In this document: piece by piece, positions 34,800 to 43,442 of the stretch
Layout: every line of letters starts with the position of its first letter
How positions within the stretch are numbered: the stretch's first letter is position 1
Origin: Candidatus Thalassolituus haligoni
Lineage (GTDB): Bacteria > Pseudomonadota > Gammaproteobacteria > Pseudomonadales > Oceanobacteraceae
Assembly (NCBI RefSeq): GCF_041222825.1
Contig: NZ_CP139482.1
Coordinates: 86,001 to 150,000 of the forward strand
Direction: 5' to 3'
Length of the DNA stretch: 64,000 nt
Made by a program: the position numbers and the translations under genes
Notes under the pieces: generated by a model
Told to the model about the DNA's origin: nothing
Seen by the model: only the letters and a program-made list of their open reading frames with translations
The model's database searches: none

Positions 34800-35820
34800 A
34801 AAGCGCGGAGCGGTAGCCTCTTCCCGTCGAACCGCAGTTGGCAATCAAACAGCCCGATCGGCCGGTACCTCCTCGGGGGCATCGGCACAGAAAATCGGCA
34901 TCGGACATCGTGTTGTTGCCTGGCTGGCCCATAACCAGCTGGTGGCAGTGGAGACGCTGCTGACATTACTGGCCCGTCCTGCCTCCAGTCTACTCACTTG
35001 GCTGGTTGTTGCCATCGCCTTGACGTTGCCCGGAGCGTTGTGGATGTCGTTAACCAATGTTGAACAGTTAAGCGGCAATTTTCAGCAGTCTGGGCGCATC
35101 ACCTTGTATTTACAGTCGGGCACAACCACCGCAGACGGGCTGGCATTGGAGCAACGGATCCAGCAGTTGGGGTCTGTTGTTGAGACTGAATATGTCAGTG
35201 CCGATCAGGCCCTGGCACAATTCAGCGAAGCCAGCGGACTGTCGAATGCCCTGGATATGCTCTCAGAAAATCCCTTGCCAGCGACCATTCTGGTCGAGCC
35301 ACCACTAGGGCTGCCAGCCGAGCAGTTGCAACGCTTGCTGGAACAGCTGGAATCGTTCCAAATTGTAGCAAGAGCACAGCTGGATATGGCCTGGTTGGAG
35401 CGACTGCGTTCCATTCTGGCGTTAGGGCAAAGATTGATCTGGGTGTTGGGTATTATGCTGGCGCTGGCTATTTTGCTGGTGGTGGGCAATACCATCCGTT
35501 TATCTATTGCTGCACGAGTAGATGAAATTCGAGTGATCAAGCTGGTGGGGGGAACCGATGCCTATGTGCGCCGTCCCTTCCTTTATACCGGTTTGTGGTA
35601 TGGCATGGTTGGAGGGCTGCTGGCCTGGTTGATGTTGATTGGTTGCTGGCTACTGCTCAGAAATCCGGTGGCGGAGCTGTCATCCTTATACGGTTCCGGA
35701 TTTGAGTTACAACCCTTGTCTGCCAGTGCCGCTCTGACACTGTTGCTCGGGGCCATGTTACTGGGCTGGTTAGGCGCGTGGTGGTCGGTCAGTCGCCATT
35801 TACATGAGATAGAACCCTGA
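34780..35820 (+). CDS. ftsX: Cell-division membrane protein FtsX
   Basis: A 346-residue membrane protein with four transmembrane helices: one near residue 70 after a basic cytoplasmic tail, and three in the C-terminal half. A large periplasmic loop lies between the first two. The conserved region with VRLSIAARVDEIRVIKLVGGTDAYVRRPF-like content is clear around TIRLSIAARVDEI. A near-perfect ribosome-binding site, GGGAGGTGA (34766-34774), lies inside ftsE and fixes the ATG at 34780. It is the partner of FtsE in septal hydrolase control. Confidence 0.95.
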   Translation: MSATPDKKRGAVASSRRTAVGNQTARSAGTSSGASAQKIGIGHRVVAWLAHNQLVAVETLLTLLARPASSLLTWLVVAIALTLPGALWMSLTNVEQLSGNFQQSGRITLYLQSGTTTADGLALEQRIQQLGSVVETEYVSADQALAQFSEASGLSNALDMLSENPLPATILVEPPLGLPAEQLQRLLEQLESFQIVARAQLDMAWLERLRSILALGQRLIWVLGIMLALAILLVVGNTIRLSIAARVDEIRVIKLVGGTDAYVRRPFLYTGLWYGMVGGLLAWLMLIGCWLLLRNPVAELSSLYGSGFELQPLSASAALTLLLGAMLLGWLGAWWSVSRHLHEIEP

Positions 35821-35869
35821 TGTACGGGTTTGTGGTGAGATTGTTCCTGCAATGGAACTCAGTGCTGGC

Positions 35870-35899
35870 TTGGATGTCGGAGAAACCGGGTGCTACACT
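35870..35899 (+). promoter_or_regulatory. Candidate sigma-70 promoter of rpoH
   Basis: TTGGAT (35870-35875) and TACACT (35894-35899) are 18 bp apart, leaving a leader of about 80 bases before the rpoH ATG. In E. coli the rpoH leader and early coding region form a heat-sensitive fold; I did not establish one here. Confidence 0.45.
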
Positions 35900-35984
35900 G
35901 CCCTGTAAATTCAGATTTTGTAGCGACCCCACTGCAGTTTGCGTGGTCAATTGATTCGCTACCTTGTCGCTTATGGAGTATGTA

Positions 35985-36857
35985 ATGAACAAAGGCTTGC
36001 AAGCCGTCGATGCGCTGTCTCCGGGAGCCAATCTCGAGGCTTACATCTCAACGGTTAATGCGATTCCTATTCTGAGTATTGAAGAAGAACGTGAGTTGGC
36101 CAATCGCCTGCACTATCAGGAAGATCTGGAAGCTGCGCGCCGTCTGGTTATGGCTCATCTGCGCTTCGTTGTTCATATTGCCCGCAGTTATTCCGGTTAC
36201 GGACTGAACCAGTCTGATCTGATCCAGGAAGGTAACGTTGGCTTGATGAAAGCGGTTAAGCGTTTTAATCCGGAAGTTGGTGTTCGACTTGTGTCGTTTG
36301 CTGTGCACTGGATCAAGGCCGAGATTCACGAGTTTATCTTGCGCAACTGGCGCATTGTTAAAGTGGCAACCACCAAGTCACAGCGCAAACTGTTCTTTAA
36401 CCTGCGTAGCCAGAAAAAGCGTCTGGGCTGGTTGAGTCAGGATGAAGCCAAATCCATAGCAGCCGATCTGGGTGTTGAAACCCGTACAGTTTTCGAAATG
36501 GAAGGTCGTTTGAATGCTTATGACGCTGCGTTTGACGCTGGCGTTGATGACGACGACGAATCGGCCTATCAGGCTCCAGCTTATTATCTGGAAGACAAAA
36601 GTGCTGACCCGGCACTGACGGTAGAAACCGAGAATTTTGAGCAGGATGCCAGTGAGCGTCTGGCCTCGGCACTGAGTGACCTGGACGACCGGAGCCGGGC
36701 TATTCTTCAACAACGCTGGCTGAGTGACGATAAAGCCACACTGCACGAGCTGGCTGCCATGTACAACGTATCTGCTGAACGTATTCGTCAGCTGGAAAAG
36801 AATGCGATGAAAAAACTTAAAAATGCGATGGGTGGGGCCTTGGTTCCGGCCGTATGA
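35985..36857 (+). CDS. rpoH: RNA polymerase heat-shock sigma factor (sigma-32)
   Basis: A 290-residue sigma-70-family factor. Region 2 (NLRLVV-like [14 protein letters not shown], then [14 protein letters not shown]) and region 4 ([16 protein letters not shown]) are complete. The RpoH box around [10 protein letters not shown], which governs degradation by FtsH and core binding, is clearly present. It directs heat-shock transcription. GGAG six bases before the ATG at 35985 fixes the start. Its place just after ftsYEX is typical for gammaproteobacteria. Confidence 0.96.
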   Translation: MNKGLQAVDALSPGANLEAYISTVNAIPILSIEEERELANRLHYQEDLEAARRLVMAHLRFVVHIARSYSGYGLNQSDLIQEGNVGLMKAVKRFNPEVGVRLVSFAVHWIKAEIHEFILRNWRIVKVATTKSQRKLFFNLRSQKKRLGWLSQDEAKSIAADLGVETRTVFEMEGRLNAYDAAFDAGVDDDDESAYQAPAYYLEDKSADPALTVETENFEQDASERLASALSDLDDRSRAILQQRWLSDDKATLHELAAMYNVSAERIRQLEKNAMKKLKNAMGGALVPAV

Positions 36858-36919
36858 TTCCGTTACATAAAAACTGAGACATCAAAAGAGTCATCTCGGA
36901 TTGGCGTGAAACAAGGAAC

Positions 36920-36958
36920 GCGGCAGTAAAAACGGCTCAACGTTGAGCGGACTGCCGC
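36920..36958 (+). terminator. Nested hairpin after rpoH
   Basis: GCGGCAGT (36920-36927) pairs with ACTGCCGC (36951-36958), and inside it GCTCAACGTTGAGC is a perfect self-complementary 14-mer. The structure is large and stable but followed by CTTATATAC rather than a T tract. It could be a terminator or a 3' stabilising element of the rpoH mRNA. Confidence 0.45.
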
Positions 36959-37226
36959 CTTATATACATTAATCCTCCCGCTCTGGACGGGATTCGCCAG
37001 CTTGATGCAACGCCATTCTCATCATGCGTAGCCATCTGCCTGCATTTGATGCTGTTGTGTTGTGAGGCATTGTGACGAGGCAACAAACCATTGCCGAATT
37101 CTGGTGGTTGATGGTACTGTTTATACCCCCTAGGTGTTGCTGACCGGCATATTCCCCCATGATTTCCTGCTTAAAAGCGTTTCTGAAAAAACAATTTATC
37201 CTCTCCATCTGTTCAGGAACCTGCCC
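36959..37226. other. Gene-poor gap between rpoH and the LrgA-like gene
   Basis: With the hairpin upstream, the gap from rpoH to the next gene is 369 bp. I see no convincing gene. A TATACC near 37120 could be a -10 for the lrgAB-like pair, without a good -35. A minus-strand frame at 36969-37280 has no family resemblance. Confidence 0.45.
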
Positions 37227-37559
37227 ATGTCCGGCTTGCTGATCCTGCTTGCCTTTCTGATGGGTGGCACTCTTATTCAATATTGGACGTCAGCTCCGAT
37301 TCCCGCTGCGATTATTGGCATGCTGTTGTTGCTGGTTTTTCTGATGATCCGGCGCAAGGTTCCTGCCGCGCTGGAAGGTATCACCAAAGTACTTGCCCCT
37401 ATTTTGCCGCTGTTTTTAATCCCGGTGAGCGTCGGCATTGTCACCCATGAACAGTTGGTTAAGGAGCACGGCCTGGTGCTGTTGCTCATTCTAGCGATCA
37501 GTCTGATACCTGGTACGCTGGTGTGTGGTTGGATCATGTCGCAAGGCAAGCGCTCATGA
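37227..37559 (+). CDS. LrgA/CidA-family holin-like membrane protein
   Basis: A 110-residue membrane protein with four hydrophobic helices. The PIPAAIIGMLLLL segment and the later LAPILPLFLIPVSVGIV are signatures of the CidA/LrgA family. These proteins resemble phage holins; in bacteria the LrgA/LrgB pair has been linked to control of autolysis and, more recently, to pyruvate or glycolate transport. AGGA eight bases before the ATG supports the start. It overlaps the lrgB-like gene by four bases. Confidence 0.88.
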   Translation: MSGLLILLAFLMGGTLIQYWTSAPIPAAIIGMLLLLVFLMIRRKVPAALEGITKVLAPILPLFLIPVSVGIVTHEQLVKEHGLVLLLILAISLIPGTLVCGWIMSQGKRS

Positions 37560-38248
37560 CGGTGTTGCTGCATACTCCGTTGTTCTGGACGGCATTAACC
37601 ATTGGCTGTTTTTTACTGGGCCAGCATGTGTACCGGCTGACCGGTAACCTGGTGCTGCTGCCTCCGATTCTGACTGGCTTTGGTCTGGTGATTATGACCT
37701 TGAAGCTGACCGACACGCCGTACTCTGTATATATGGAAGGTGGACGGTATCTGCACGATATGCTGGGGCCAGTTATCGTGATGCTTGCGGTGCCGCTATT
37801 CCAGCAATTAAAAGCGCTGCGCCAGGATGCTATCCGTATTGCTCTGGCGGTCACGCTGGGCAGTGCTACGACGTTGGCCTGTGCTTGGGGGCTGACGATC
37901 TGGTGGATTGGTGATCCGATGCTGGCGCAGACGATTCTGACCAAGTCTATTACGACCCCGGTTGCGGTTGCTATTACCAGTCAGCTGGGTGGTGATCCGT
38001 CGCTGGCGGCTGCCTTCGTTATTCTGACGGGGTTGCTGGGAGTGATTTTGATATTGCCGACTATGACCTTGCTACGCATACGCCAGCCCGAGGCCATCGG
38101 GATAACACTGGGAGTCTGTGCTCATGCGATTGGCACCAGCCGGGCACTGGAGCTGGGTGAGCGGGAAGCGGCCTACGCGGTAACCGCCATGACCCTGACT
38201 GCCACGCTGCATGCGATTGTATTACCCCTGGTGGCCGGTCTGCTCTAG
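37556..38248 (+). CDS. LrgB/CidB-family membrane protein
   Basis: A 230-residue polytopic membrane protein. The segments SVYMEGGRYLHDMLGPVIVMLAVPL, TTPVAVAITSQLGG and HAIGTSRALELGE are the LrgB family hallmarks. It starts at the ATG of the ATGA overlap with the LrgA-like gene and must act with it. Substrate or role cannot be read from sequence; glycolate/pyruvate export or antiholin activity are the known options. Confidence 0.9.
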   Translation: MTVLLHTPLFWTALTIGCFLLGQHVYRLTGNLVLLPPILTGFGLVIMTLKLTDTPYSVYMEGGRYLHDMLGPVIVMLAVPLFQQLKALRQDAIRIALAVTLGSATTLACAWGLTIWWIGDPMLAQTILTKSITTPVAVAITSQLGGDPSLAAAFVILTGLLGVILILPTMTLLRIRQPEAIGITLGVCAHAIGTSRALELGEREAAYAVTAMTLTATLHAIVLPLVAGLL

Positions 38249-38445
38249 CCAGAGGGCGCATTTATCAATGACGGCGCTCGAAATGACGAGGATACCTTTC
38301 TTCGCTCGCGACATGTTTCGATGCACCCTATACTGGGCGAATGGGTGTACTGCGACCAGGTGCTCCCGATTCTGTCGGCCTGACGCTTGGCGTTTGAACC
38401 TACGTCATTGCTACTCGCGGGCGCATGATCGCTCAAGGAATATCG

Positions 38446-40614
38446 ATGTCGTTTAGCTCTCGCCAACAGCTGATTCTGACTGCCACCGCCCTGATTGTGG
38501 GAGCCGGCGGCATCATGGGTGTAACGGCTTTCTTGCTTGCCAGGGGTGCTCCGGACGTCAGCGCGCTGAAAATACTGGCAGGCGTGGCCATTCTGGCATT
38601 GGTGTTTGTCGGTGCCTTGGTGAGTGTTATCAGCTACCACCTGACCCGCCCGGTTACCGATCACTATAAACAGCAGCTACTGCAGCAGGGTTTTACCTGG
38701 GAACACGTCAGCGGCATTGTGCTGCGCGTCAATGTGCAGCAGCTGATTCTGGATGCCAATCCGAACTTCCAGCAGCTGTTCGATCTTCGCCCTGGCTCTT
38801 ACCTTCCCAGCATTCAGCGGCGTAATGAGCGAGAGTTAATTCAACAAAGGATCAATCAGTCTCTGAGCAGCCAGTCGATGGTTGATTTCGAGGCCAGCCT
38901 GCTTGACCGTTACGGCGAATGGGGCCGCTGGGCGCTGCAGGTTCGTCCCTGGCAACAAGACGACAATCATCAGATATGGCTACTGGTGACCGGTGATGAC
39001 ATTACCCAGCGTTATTTTATGGAAGCTCAGTTGCGCGAAGAGCAGCAACGGCTGTCGACTTATCTCAACACCATGCAAACCCTGCTGATCATTTGTGATG
39101 AAAATGGTCACGTGACGCGTATTAACCCGCAAGCACAGCAACTGCTACAAATACCGGATGAACAGATTAATGGCTATCCGCTTAGCTACCTGATCCCGAG
39201 GCAAGCCACTCTTGCTGTTGAACGCGAATGGCAAAATCTGCTCAGCCGTCACAATGGCAGTTTGTCGCTGGAGTTTCCGGTACTGTCCTCGACGGGTAAA
39301 GAGCACACTATCAGCTGGCGTATGACGCGTCTGACCAGCGCCAATGCCATTCAGGGAGAGGTCTTGCTGGCAGGCCTGGACATCACCGAATCCGTAGCCA
39401 ACCGCCTCGCCCTCGAAACGGCCAATAGCCGAATCCGCGAAGCGCTGACCCAGGCAGAGCAGGCGAACCACTCAAAGTCCATTTTTCTCGCTAACATGAG
39501 CCACGAAATTCGCACGCCCATGAACGGTATTCTGGGTGCGACCGAATTAATTCTTGATTCCAGCCTGAGCACAGAGCAACGCCACTATCTCGACATTATC
39601 TATAACTCATCGCAAACCCTGCTGGAAATCCTCAATGATATTCTGGATCTGTCAAAAATCGAATCGGGCAATCTGGAACTGGAACATATTGATTTTGACC
39701 TGAACCAGCAACTCAGTGATCTCAAACAACTGTTTGATGAACCCATCCGACGCAAGGGACTGGCGTTTATCTATTATTACGACGGTGATATTCCTCAGTA
39801 CTGGAATGGCGACCCCAAGCGTATTCGCCAGATCATCACCAACCTGATCAGTAATGCGATGAAATTTACCGAACATGGCCAGATTGAGGTGCGGGTTACC
39901 GGCAGCCAAGCGGAAGGCCCTCGCTACGATATCCATATTGCCGTCGCGGATACCGGTATCGGCATTGCCAAAAGCAAGCAGGAACAGGTCTTTTCGGCCT
40001 TCCGCCAGGCAGACAGCAGTACCAGTCGACGTTATGGAGGCACCGGCCTCGGTCTCACTATTTGTCGGCACCTGGCATCTGCGATGCAGGGAGAGGTGGC
40101 ATTACAATCCAGTCCAGGGGTGGGTAGCACATTTACCCTGCAGCTGCCGCTGCGAGCCGCCAGCCAGCCAGCGGTTAAACAACGTCCTTTGTTACAGAGC
40201 ACCGCGCTGGTGGGCCGAATATTGCTGGCCGAAGACAACGAGGTCAATCAGCGTGTTGCTTCCCGCATGCTGGAAAAGCTCGGCCTTGAATGCACTGTCG
40301 TCAGTGATGGCCGCGAGGCGTTGCAGGCGCTGCAGCAGGACACTTTCGATCTGATTCTGATGGACATCAACATGCCGGTATTGGACGGAATTCAGGCCAC
40401 TCGGGAAATACGACAGCTGTCGGCAGATATCAGTCAGATTCCCATTCTGGCTCTGACGGCCAATGCCATGATGGAAGACCGACAGCGCTGCCTGTCAGCG
40501 GGCATGAACGGTTTTGTCAGTAAACCCATTCGCATGGAAACTCTGCGCACCGCTTTGGTAGAACTGCTCCCCACCCAGGCGTCGCCTCAGCCAGGTAGTA
40601 CCTCACCCTTGTAA
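38446..40614 (+). CDS. Hybrid sensor histidine kinase with receiver domain
   Basis: A 722-residue membrane kinase: two transmembrane helices (about 9-32 and 42-63), a PAS-like region (about 85-190), a second PAS (about 202-318), the dimerisation domain with His353 in SHEIRTP, an ATPase domain (DTGIGI, GGTGLGL) and a C-terminal receiver with phospho-acceptor Asp640 (LILMDINMP). No HPt domain or separate response regulator is nearby, so the phosphate probably passes to a protein encoded elsewhere. AAGGA lies about six bases before the ATG. The 3' end overlaps the convergent nudE by 28 bases. Confidence 0.92.
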   Translation: MSFSSRQQLILTATALIVGAGGIMGVTAFLLARGAPDVSALKILAGVAILALVFVGALVSVISYHLTRPVTDHYKQQLLQQGFTWEHVSGIVLRVNVQQLILDANPNFQQLFDLRPGSYLPSIQRRNERELIQQRINQSLSSQSMVDFEASLLDRYGEWGRWALQVRPWQQDDNHQIWLLVTGDDITQRYFMEAQLREEQQRLSTYLNTMQTLLIICDENGHVTRINPQAQQLLQIPDEQINGYPLSYLIPRQATLAVEREWQNLLSRHNGSLSLEFPVLSSTGKEHTISWRMTRLTSANAIQGEVLLAGLDITESVANRLALETANSRIREALTQAEQANHSKSIFLANMSHEIRTPMNGILGATELILDSSLSTEQRHYLDIIYNSSQTLLEILNDILDLSKIESGNLELEHIDFDLNQQLSDLKQLFDEPIRRKGLAFIYYYDGDIPQYWNGDPKRIRQIITNLISNAMKFTEHGQIEVRVTGSQAEGPRYDIHIAVADTGIGIAKSKQEQVFSAFRQADSSTSRRYGGTGLGLTICRHLASAMQGEVALQSSPGVGSTFTLQLPLRAASQPAVKQRPLLQSTALVGRILLAEDNEVNQRVASRMLEKLGLECTVVSDGREALQALQQDTFDLILMDINMPVLDGIQATREIRQLSADISQIPILALTANAMMEDRQRCLSAGMNGFVSKPIRMETLRTALVELLPTQASPQPGSTSPL

Positions 40615-41156
40615 TGCCCGGCCAGATACGCCTGCGCCAGTGCCAGTGCAGCCACTGCTCGGCCTTCTGAAAAATCGGCACGCTGATACAGCGACAACAG
40701 ATCGTTTAATTTCCAGGGAATCAACTCCAACGGCTCCGGCTCATCACCTTCAAGGCGAGAAGGAAACAGGTCACGGGCAAGCACCACGTCAATACCACCA
40801 CTCATATAGCTGGGTGACAGACTCAAGCGTTTGAGAAATACAAACTCGCGGGCGCCATAACCAATCTCTTCCTGTAACTCCCGGTGGCAGGCATCACGCA
40901 TCGATTCGCCCAGATCGACGGCCCCTTTGGGCAGCGTCAGCGTATAATCCTCAATACCGCCACCGTACTCCCGAATCAACGCTACCGTATCGTCATCCAG
41001 CAACGCCACCATCATGACGGCACCAGGGCCGCCCGGCATCAAGCGCTCATAAGTGCGCTCCACGCCGTTACTGAAGCGTAGCTCCAACGACTCGACACGG
41101 AACAAACGACTCTGGGCGACGATGGAGCGATGCAGGATCTGAGGTTTTTTATCCAT
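40587..41156 (-). CDS. nudE: ADP compounds hydrolase NudE (Nudix)
   Basis: A 189-residue Nudix hydrolase. The Nudix box runs from GAVDLGESMRDACH to RELQEEIGYG. The N-terminus KPQILHRSIVAQSRLFRVE and the context next to a YrfG-type nucleotidase and hslR/hslO match NudE of E. coli, which splits ADP-ribose, NADH and diadenosine compounds. It is divergent from the nucleotidase gene across 44 bp. Confidence 0.92.
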   Translation of the reverse strand: MDKKPQILHRSIVAQSRLFRVESLELRFSNGVERTYERLMPGGPGAVMMVALLDDDTVALIREYGGGIEDYTLTLPKGAVDLGESMRDACHRELQEEIGYGAREFVFLKRLSLSPSYMSGGIDVVLARDLFPSRLEGDEPEPLELIPWKLNDLLSLYQRADFSEGRAVAALALAQAYLAGHYKGEVLPG

Positions 41157-41200
41157 GTCAGGCCTGTTTAAATAGCTGAAAACCTGTTGAGTATAACCCT

Positions 41201-41887
41201 ATGCGCCCGATCGACTGGCAACAAATCGACACTGTGCTGCTGGATATGGACGGCACCCTGCTGGATCTGCATTTTGACAATTACTTCTGGCTAGAGCACC
41301 TGCCAGAGCAATACGCCCGTCACAAAGGACTCAACAAGGCCGACGCACTGGCCGAGCTGAGCAGCAGTTTTGTTGGCCTGCGTGGCACCCTGAACTGGTA
41401 CTGCCTGGATTTCTGGAGCGAGCTGACCGGCTTGCCTATTGTCGAACTGAAAAAAGATGTTGCCGACAAAATCGGTTTTCGGCCTTATGTGCGCGAATTT
41501 CTCAACACTCTGGCGCAACTCGGCAAACGTCGGGTAATCGTCACCAACGCCCATCGTGACAGCGTTGATCTCAAGCTGCATCACACCGGCCTGGATCAAT
41601 ACGTTGATCGCATCATCAGTTCCCACGACTACCGTGAACCGAAAGAGCAACAAGCGTTCTGGAACCATCTGTTACAGGACGAACCCTTCGACCGGCAACG
41701 CACCTTGCTGATAGATGACAGTCTCGCTGTGCTAGAATCTGCCCAACGCTGGGGCATTCACTACCTGTTGGCAATTCACCACCCAGACAGTGAACGCGAG
41801 CCAATCAGCCAGGATCAGTTTCCCGGCATCCATCATTTTGACGAACTGATATTTGACTCACAGGACGCTGCTGACCGTGATGACTGA
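41201..41887 (+). CDS. yrfG: GMP/IMP nucleotidase, HAD family (YrfG-like)
   Basis: A 228-residue HAD phosphatase. Motif I DMDGTLLD, motif II VTNAH, the Lys of REPKEQ and motif III LLIDDS are complete. E. coli YrfG removes phosphate from GMP and IMP. The order nudE - yrfG - hslR - hslO - pckA is the same as in enterobacteria, which supports the call. It overlaps hslR by eight bases. Confidence 0.9.
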   Translation: MRPIDWQQIDTVLLDMDGTLLDLHFDNYFWLEHLPEQYARHKGLNKADALAELSSSFVGLRGTLNWYCLDFWSELTGLPIVELKKDVADKIGFRPYVREFLNTLAQLGKRRVIVTNAHRDSVDLKLHHTGLDQYVDRIISSHDYREPKEQQAFWNHLLQDEPFDRQRTLLIDDSLAVLESAQRWGIHYLLAIHHPDSEREPISQDQFPGIHHFDELIFDSQDAADRDD

Positions 41888-42284
41888 TAACTCCATCAAA
41901 ATCCGCCTCGACAAGTGGCTCTGGGCGGCGCGCTTTTTCAAAACCAGAGCGCTAGCCAAACACGCGATTGAAGGCGGCAAGGTGCACTACGACGGTCAAC
42001 GCTGCAAAGTCAGCAAGTTAGCCGATGTTGGCGCCAAACTGACCATCCGGCAGGGTTTTGATGAAAAGGAAATCATCATCACCGCACTGTCTGATCAGCG
42101 CCGTGGTGCCCCCGAAGCACGGCTGCTCTATGAAGAAACCCCTGCCAGTATCAAGCAACGGATGGACAATTCAGAACAACGTCGGGTACTGAATGCCTCA
42201 ATGCCTATGCCCGACCACAAACCCAACAAAAAAGAACGTCGCGATATGCGTCGTTTTGAACAGGTCCATCAGGATCTCGGCTGA
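41880..42284 (+). CDS. hslR: Ribosome-associated heat-shock protein Hsp15
   Basis: A 134-residue S4-domain protein. The S4 motif covers about residues 7-55 (RLDKWLWAARFFKTR to GAKLTI) and the tail is basic. Hsp15 rescues stalled 50S subunits that carry a nascent-chain tRNA after heat shock. The ATG at 41880 overlaps the previous gene and is preferred to a start nine codons upstream. It is followed by hslO, its usual partner. Confidence 0.93.
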   Translation: MTDNSIKIRLDKWLWAARFFKTRALAKHAIEGGKVHYDGQRCKVSKLADVGAKLTIRQGFDEKEIIITALSDQRRGAPEARLLYEETPASIKQRMDNSEQRRVLNASMPMPDHKPNKKERRDMRRFEQVHQDLG

Positions 42285-42303
42285 ACGTTACAGGTACACC
42301 GAT

Positions 42304-43179
42304 ATGTCATACCGCAGCGCTGACCAACTGCAGCGATTTTCCTTTGATGCCGCTCCGATCCGCGGAGAAGTTGCCCACGTCAACACCACCTACCAGGATA
42401 TTCTGAGCCGCCAGTCGTATCCGCTACCCATTCGGATCGCCCTGGGGCAGTTACTGGCTGCGACCGCATTGATGAGTGCCAGTCTAAAATTCAAGGGACG
42501 ACTGACCTTGCAAATGCGCCTGAGCGGTAACATCTCGTTGCTGCAAGCCGAAACCAATGAGCAAGGCCAGCTACGGGCGATTGCCCGCTACGATACCGAA
42601 CAGTCGTCAGATGCATTGGGCTTTGACCACGAAGGACAATTGGTGATTACCCTTGAACCTGACCAAGGACAGCGTTACCAAGGCATCACCTCGATAACAG
42701 AAGGCAATATCGCCACCGCCCTGGAAGATTATTTTAACCAGTCTGAACAACTACCCAGCCGCTTCTGGCTCACCAGCGATGGCAATCAGGCCGCCGGATT
42801 CATGCTGCAAAAACTACCGGCCAGCCAACACAACAGTGATAACCAGCAAGAGATCGATCAGGACGCCTGGGATCGGGTGGCGCATCTTGCCGCCACGATC
42901 AAGGATGAGGAGTTGCTGACGCTGGAAAATGACCAGTTACTGCAACGCCTGTATCACGAAGAAGACGTCCGCGTATATCCTGCCACTGTGCTGTCATTTG
43001 CCTGTACTTGCTCGCGTGCCCGGCTGGCCAATGCCCTGCATCAGGTCGGTTACCAGGCATTGACCGAGATGCTGGAAGAATCTGGCAGTATTTCCATCAA
43101 CTGCGAGTTTTGCCAACAACACTACGAATTCGGCCAACATGACCTGACGGAGCTGTTCCCTGAGAACAATTTGCATTAG
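42304..43179 (+). CDS. hslO: Redox-regulated chaperone Hsp33
   Basis: A 291-residue cytoplasmic holdase. The C-terminal zinc switch is complete: Cys234 and Cys236 (CTC) and Cys267 and Cys270 (CEFC). Under oxidative stress these cysteines form disulfides and release zinc, switching on the chaperone. The ATG at 42304 lies 19 bases after hslR. A longer frame through hslR is only overlap. Length is normal for the family. Confidence 0.95.
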   Translation: MSYRSADQLQRFSFDAAPIRGEVAHVNTTYQDILSRQSYPLPIRIALGQLLAATALMSASLKFKGRLTLQMRLSGNISLLQAETNEQGQLRAIARYDTEQSSDALGFDHEGQLVITLEPDQGQRYQGITSITEGNIATALEDYFNQSEQLPSRFWLTSDGNQAAGFMLQKLPASQHNSDNQQEIDQDAWDRVAHLAATIKDEELLTLENDQLLQRLYHEEDVRVYPATVLSFACTCSRARLANALHQVGYQALTEMLEESGSISINCEFCQQHYEFGQHDLTELFPENNLH

Positions 43180-43200
43180 GTTACTTCCGCCCCGGTCGCT

Positions 43201-43217
43201 GTTACAATTGTTACAAT
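43201..43217. promoter_or_regulatory. Tandem GTTACAAT motif upstream of pckA
   Basis: Two GTTACAAT copies lie nine bases apart (43201-43208 and 43210-43217), 226 bp before pckA; the centre ACAATTGT is itself palindromic. It could be an operator for control of gluconeogenesis. No regulator can be named. Confidence 0.3.
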
Positions 43218-43442
43218 AATCAGAAAGCGCACCATCAGTATAAAAAATCAGCGAATATAGCGCCGGGTTATCCGGGTTATTGATCTGACCAATAGCAGGA
43301 GACTTAGCGCACACAGCATTTTCTGGCATACTTGCGCGTCTCATTGATCGAGTATCGTCTGCAGCACACAGACGGGTGTACGAATTTTTGGTAACGGCTC
43401 ATATGGCCGTCCACAACTGCGAGGACCCTCCAGGGTATCGAT

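Noticed and set aside
36969..37280. 103-residue minus-strand open frame
   Set aside because: Overlaps the LrgA-like gene, no recognised motif and no ribosome-binding site.
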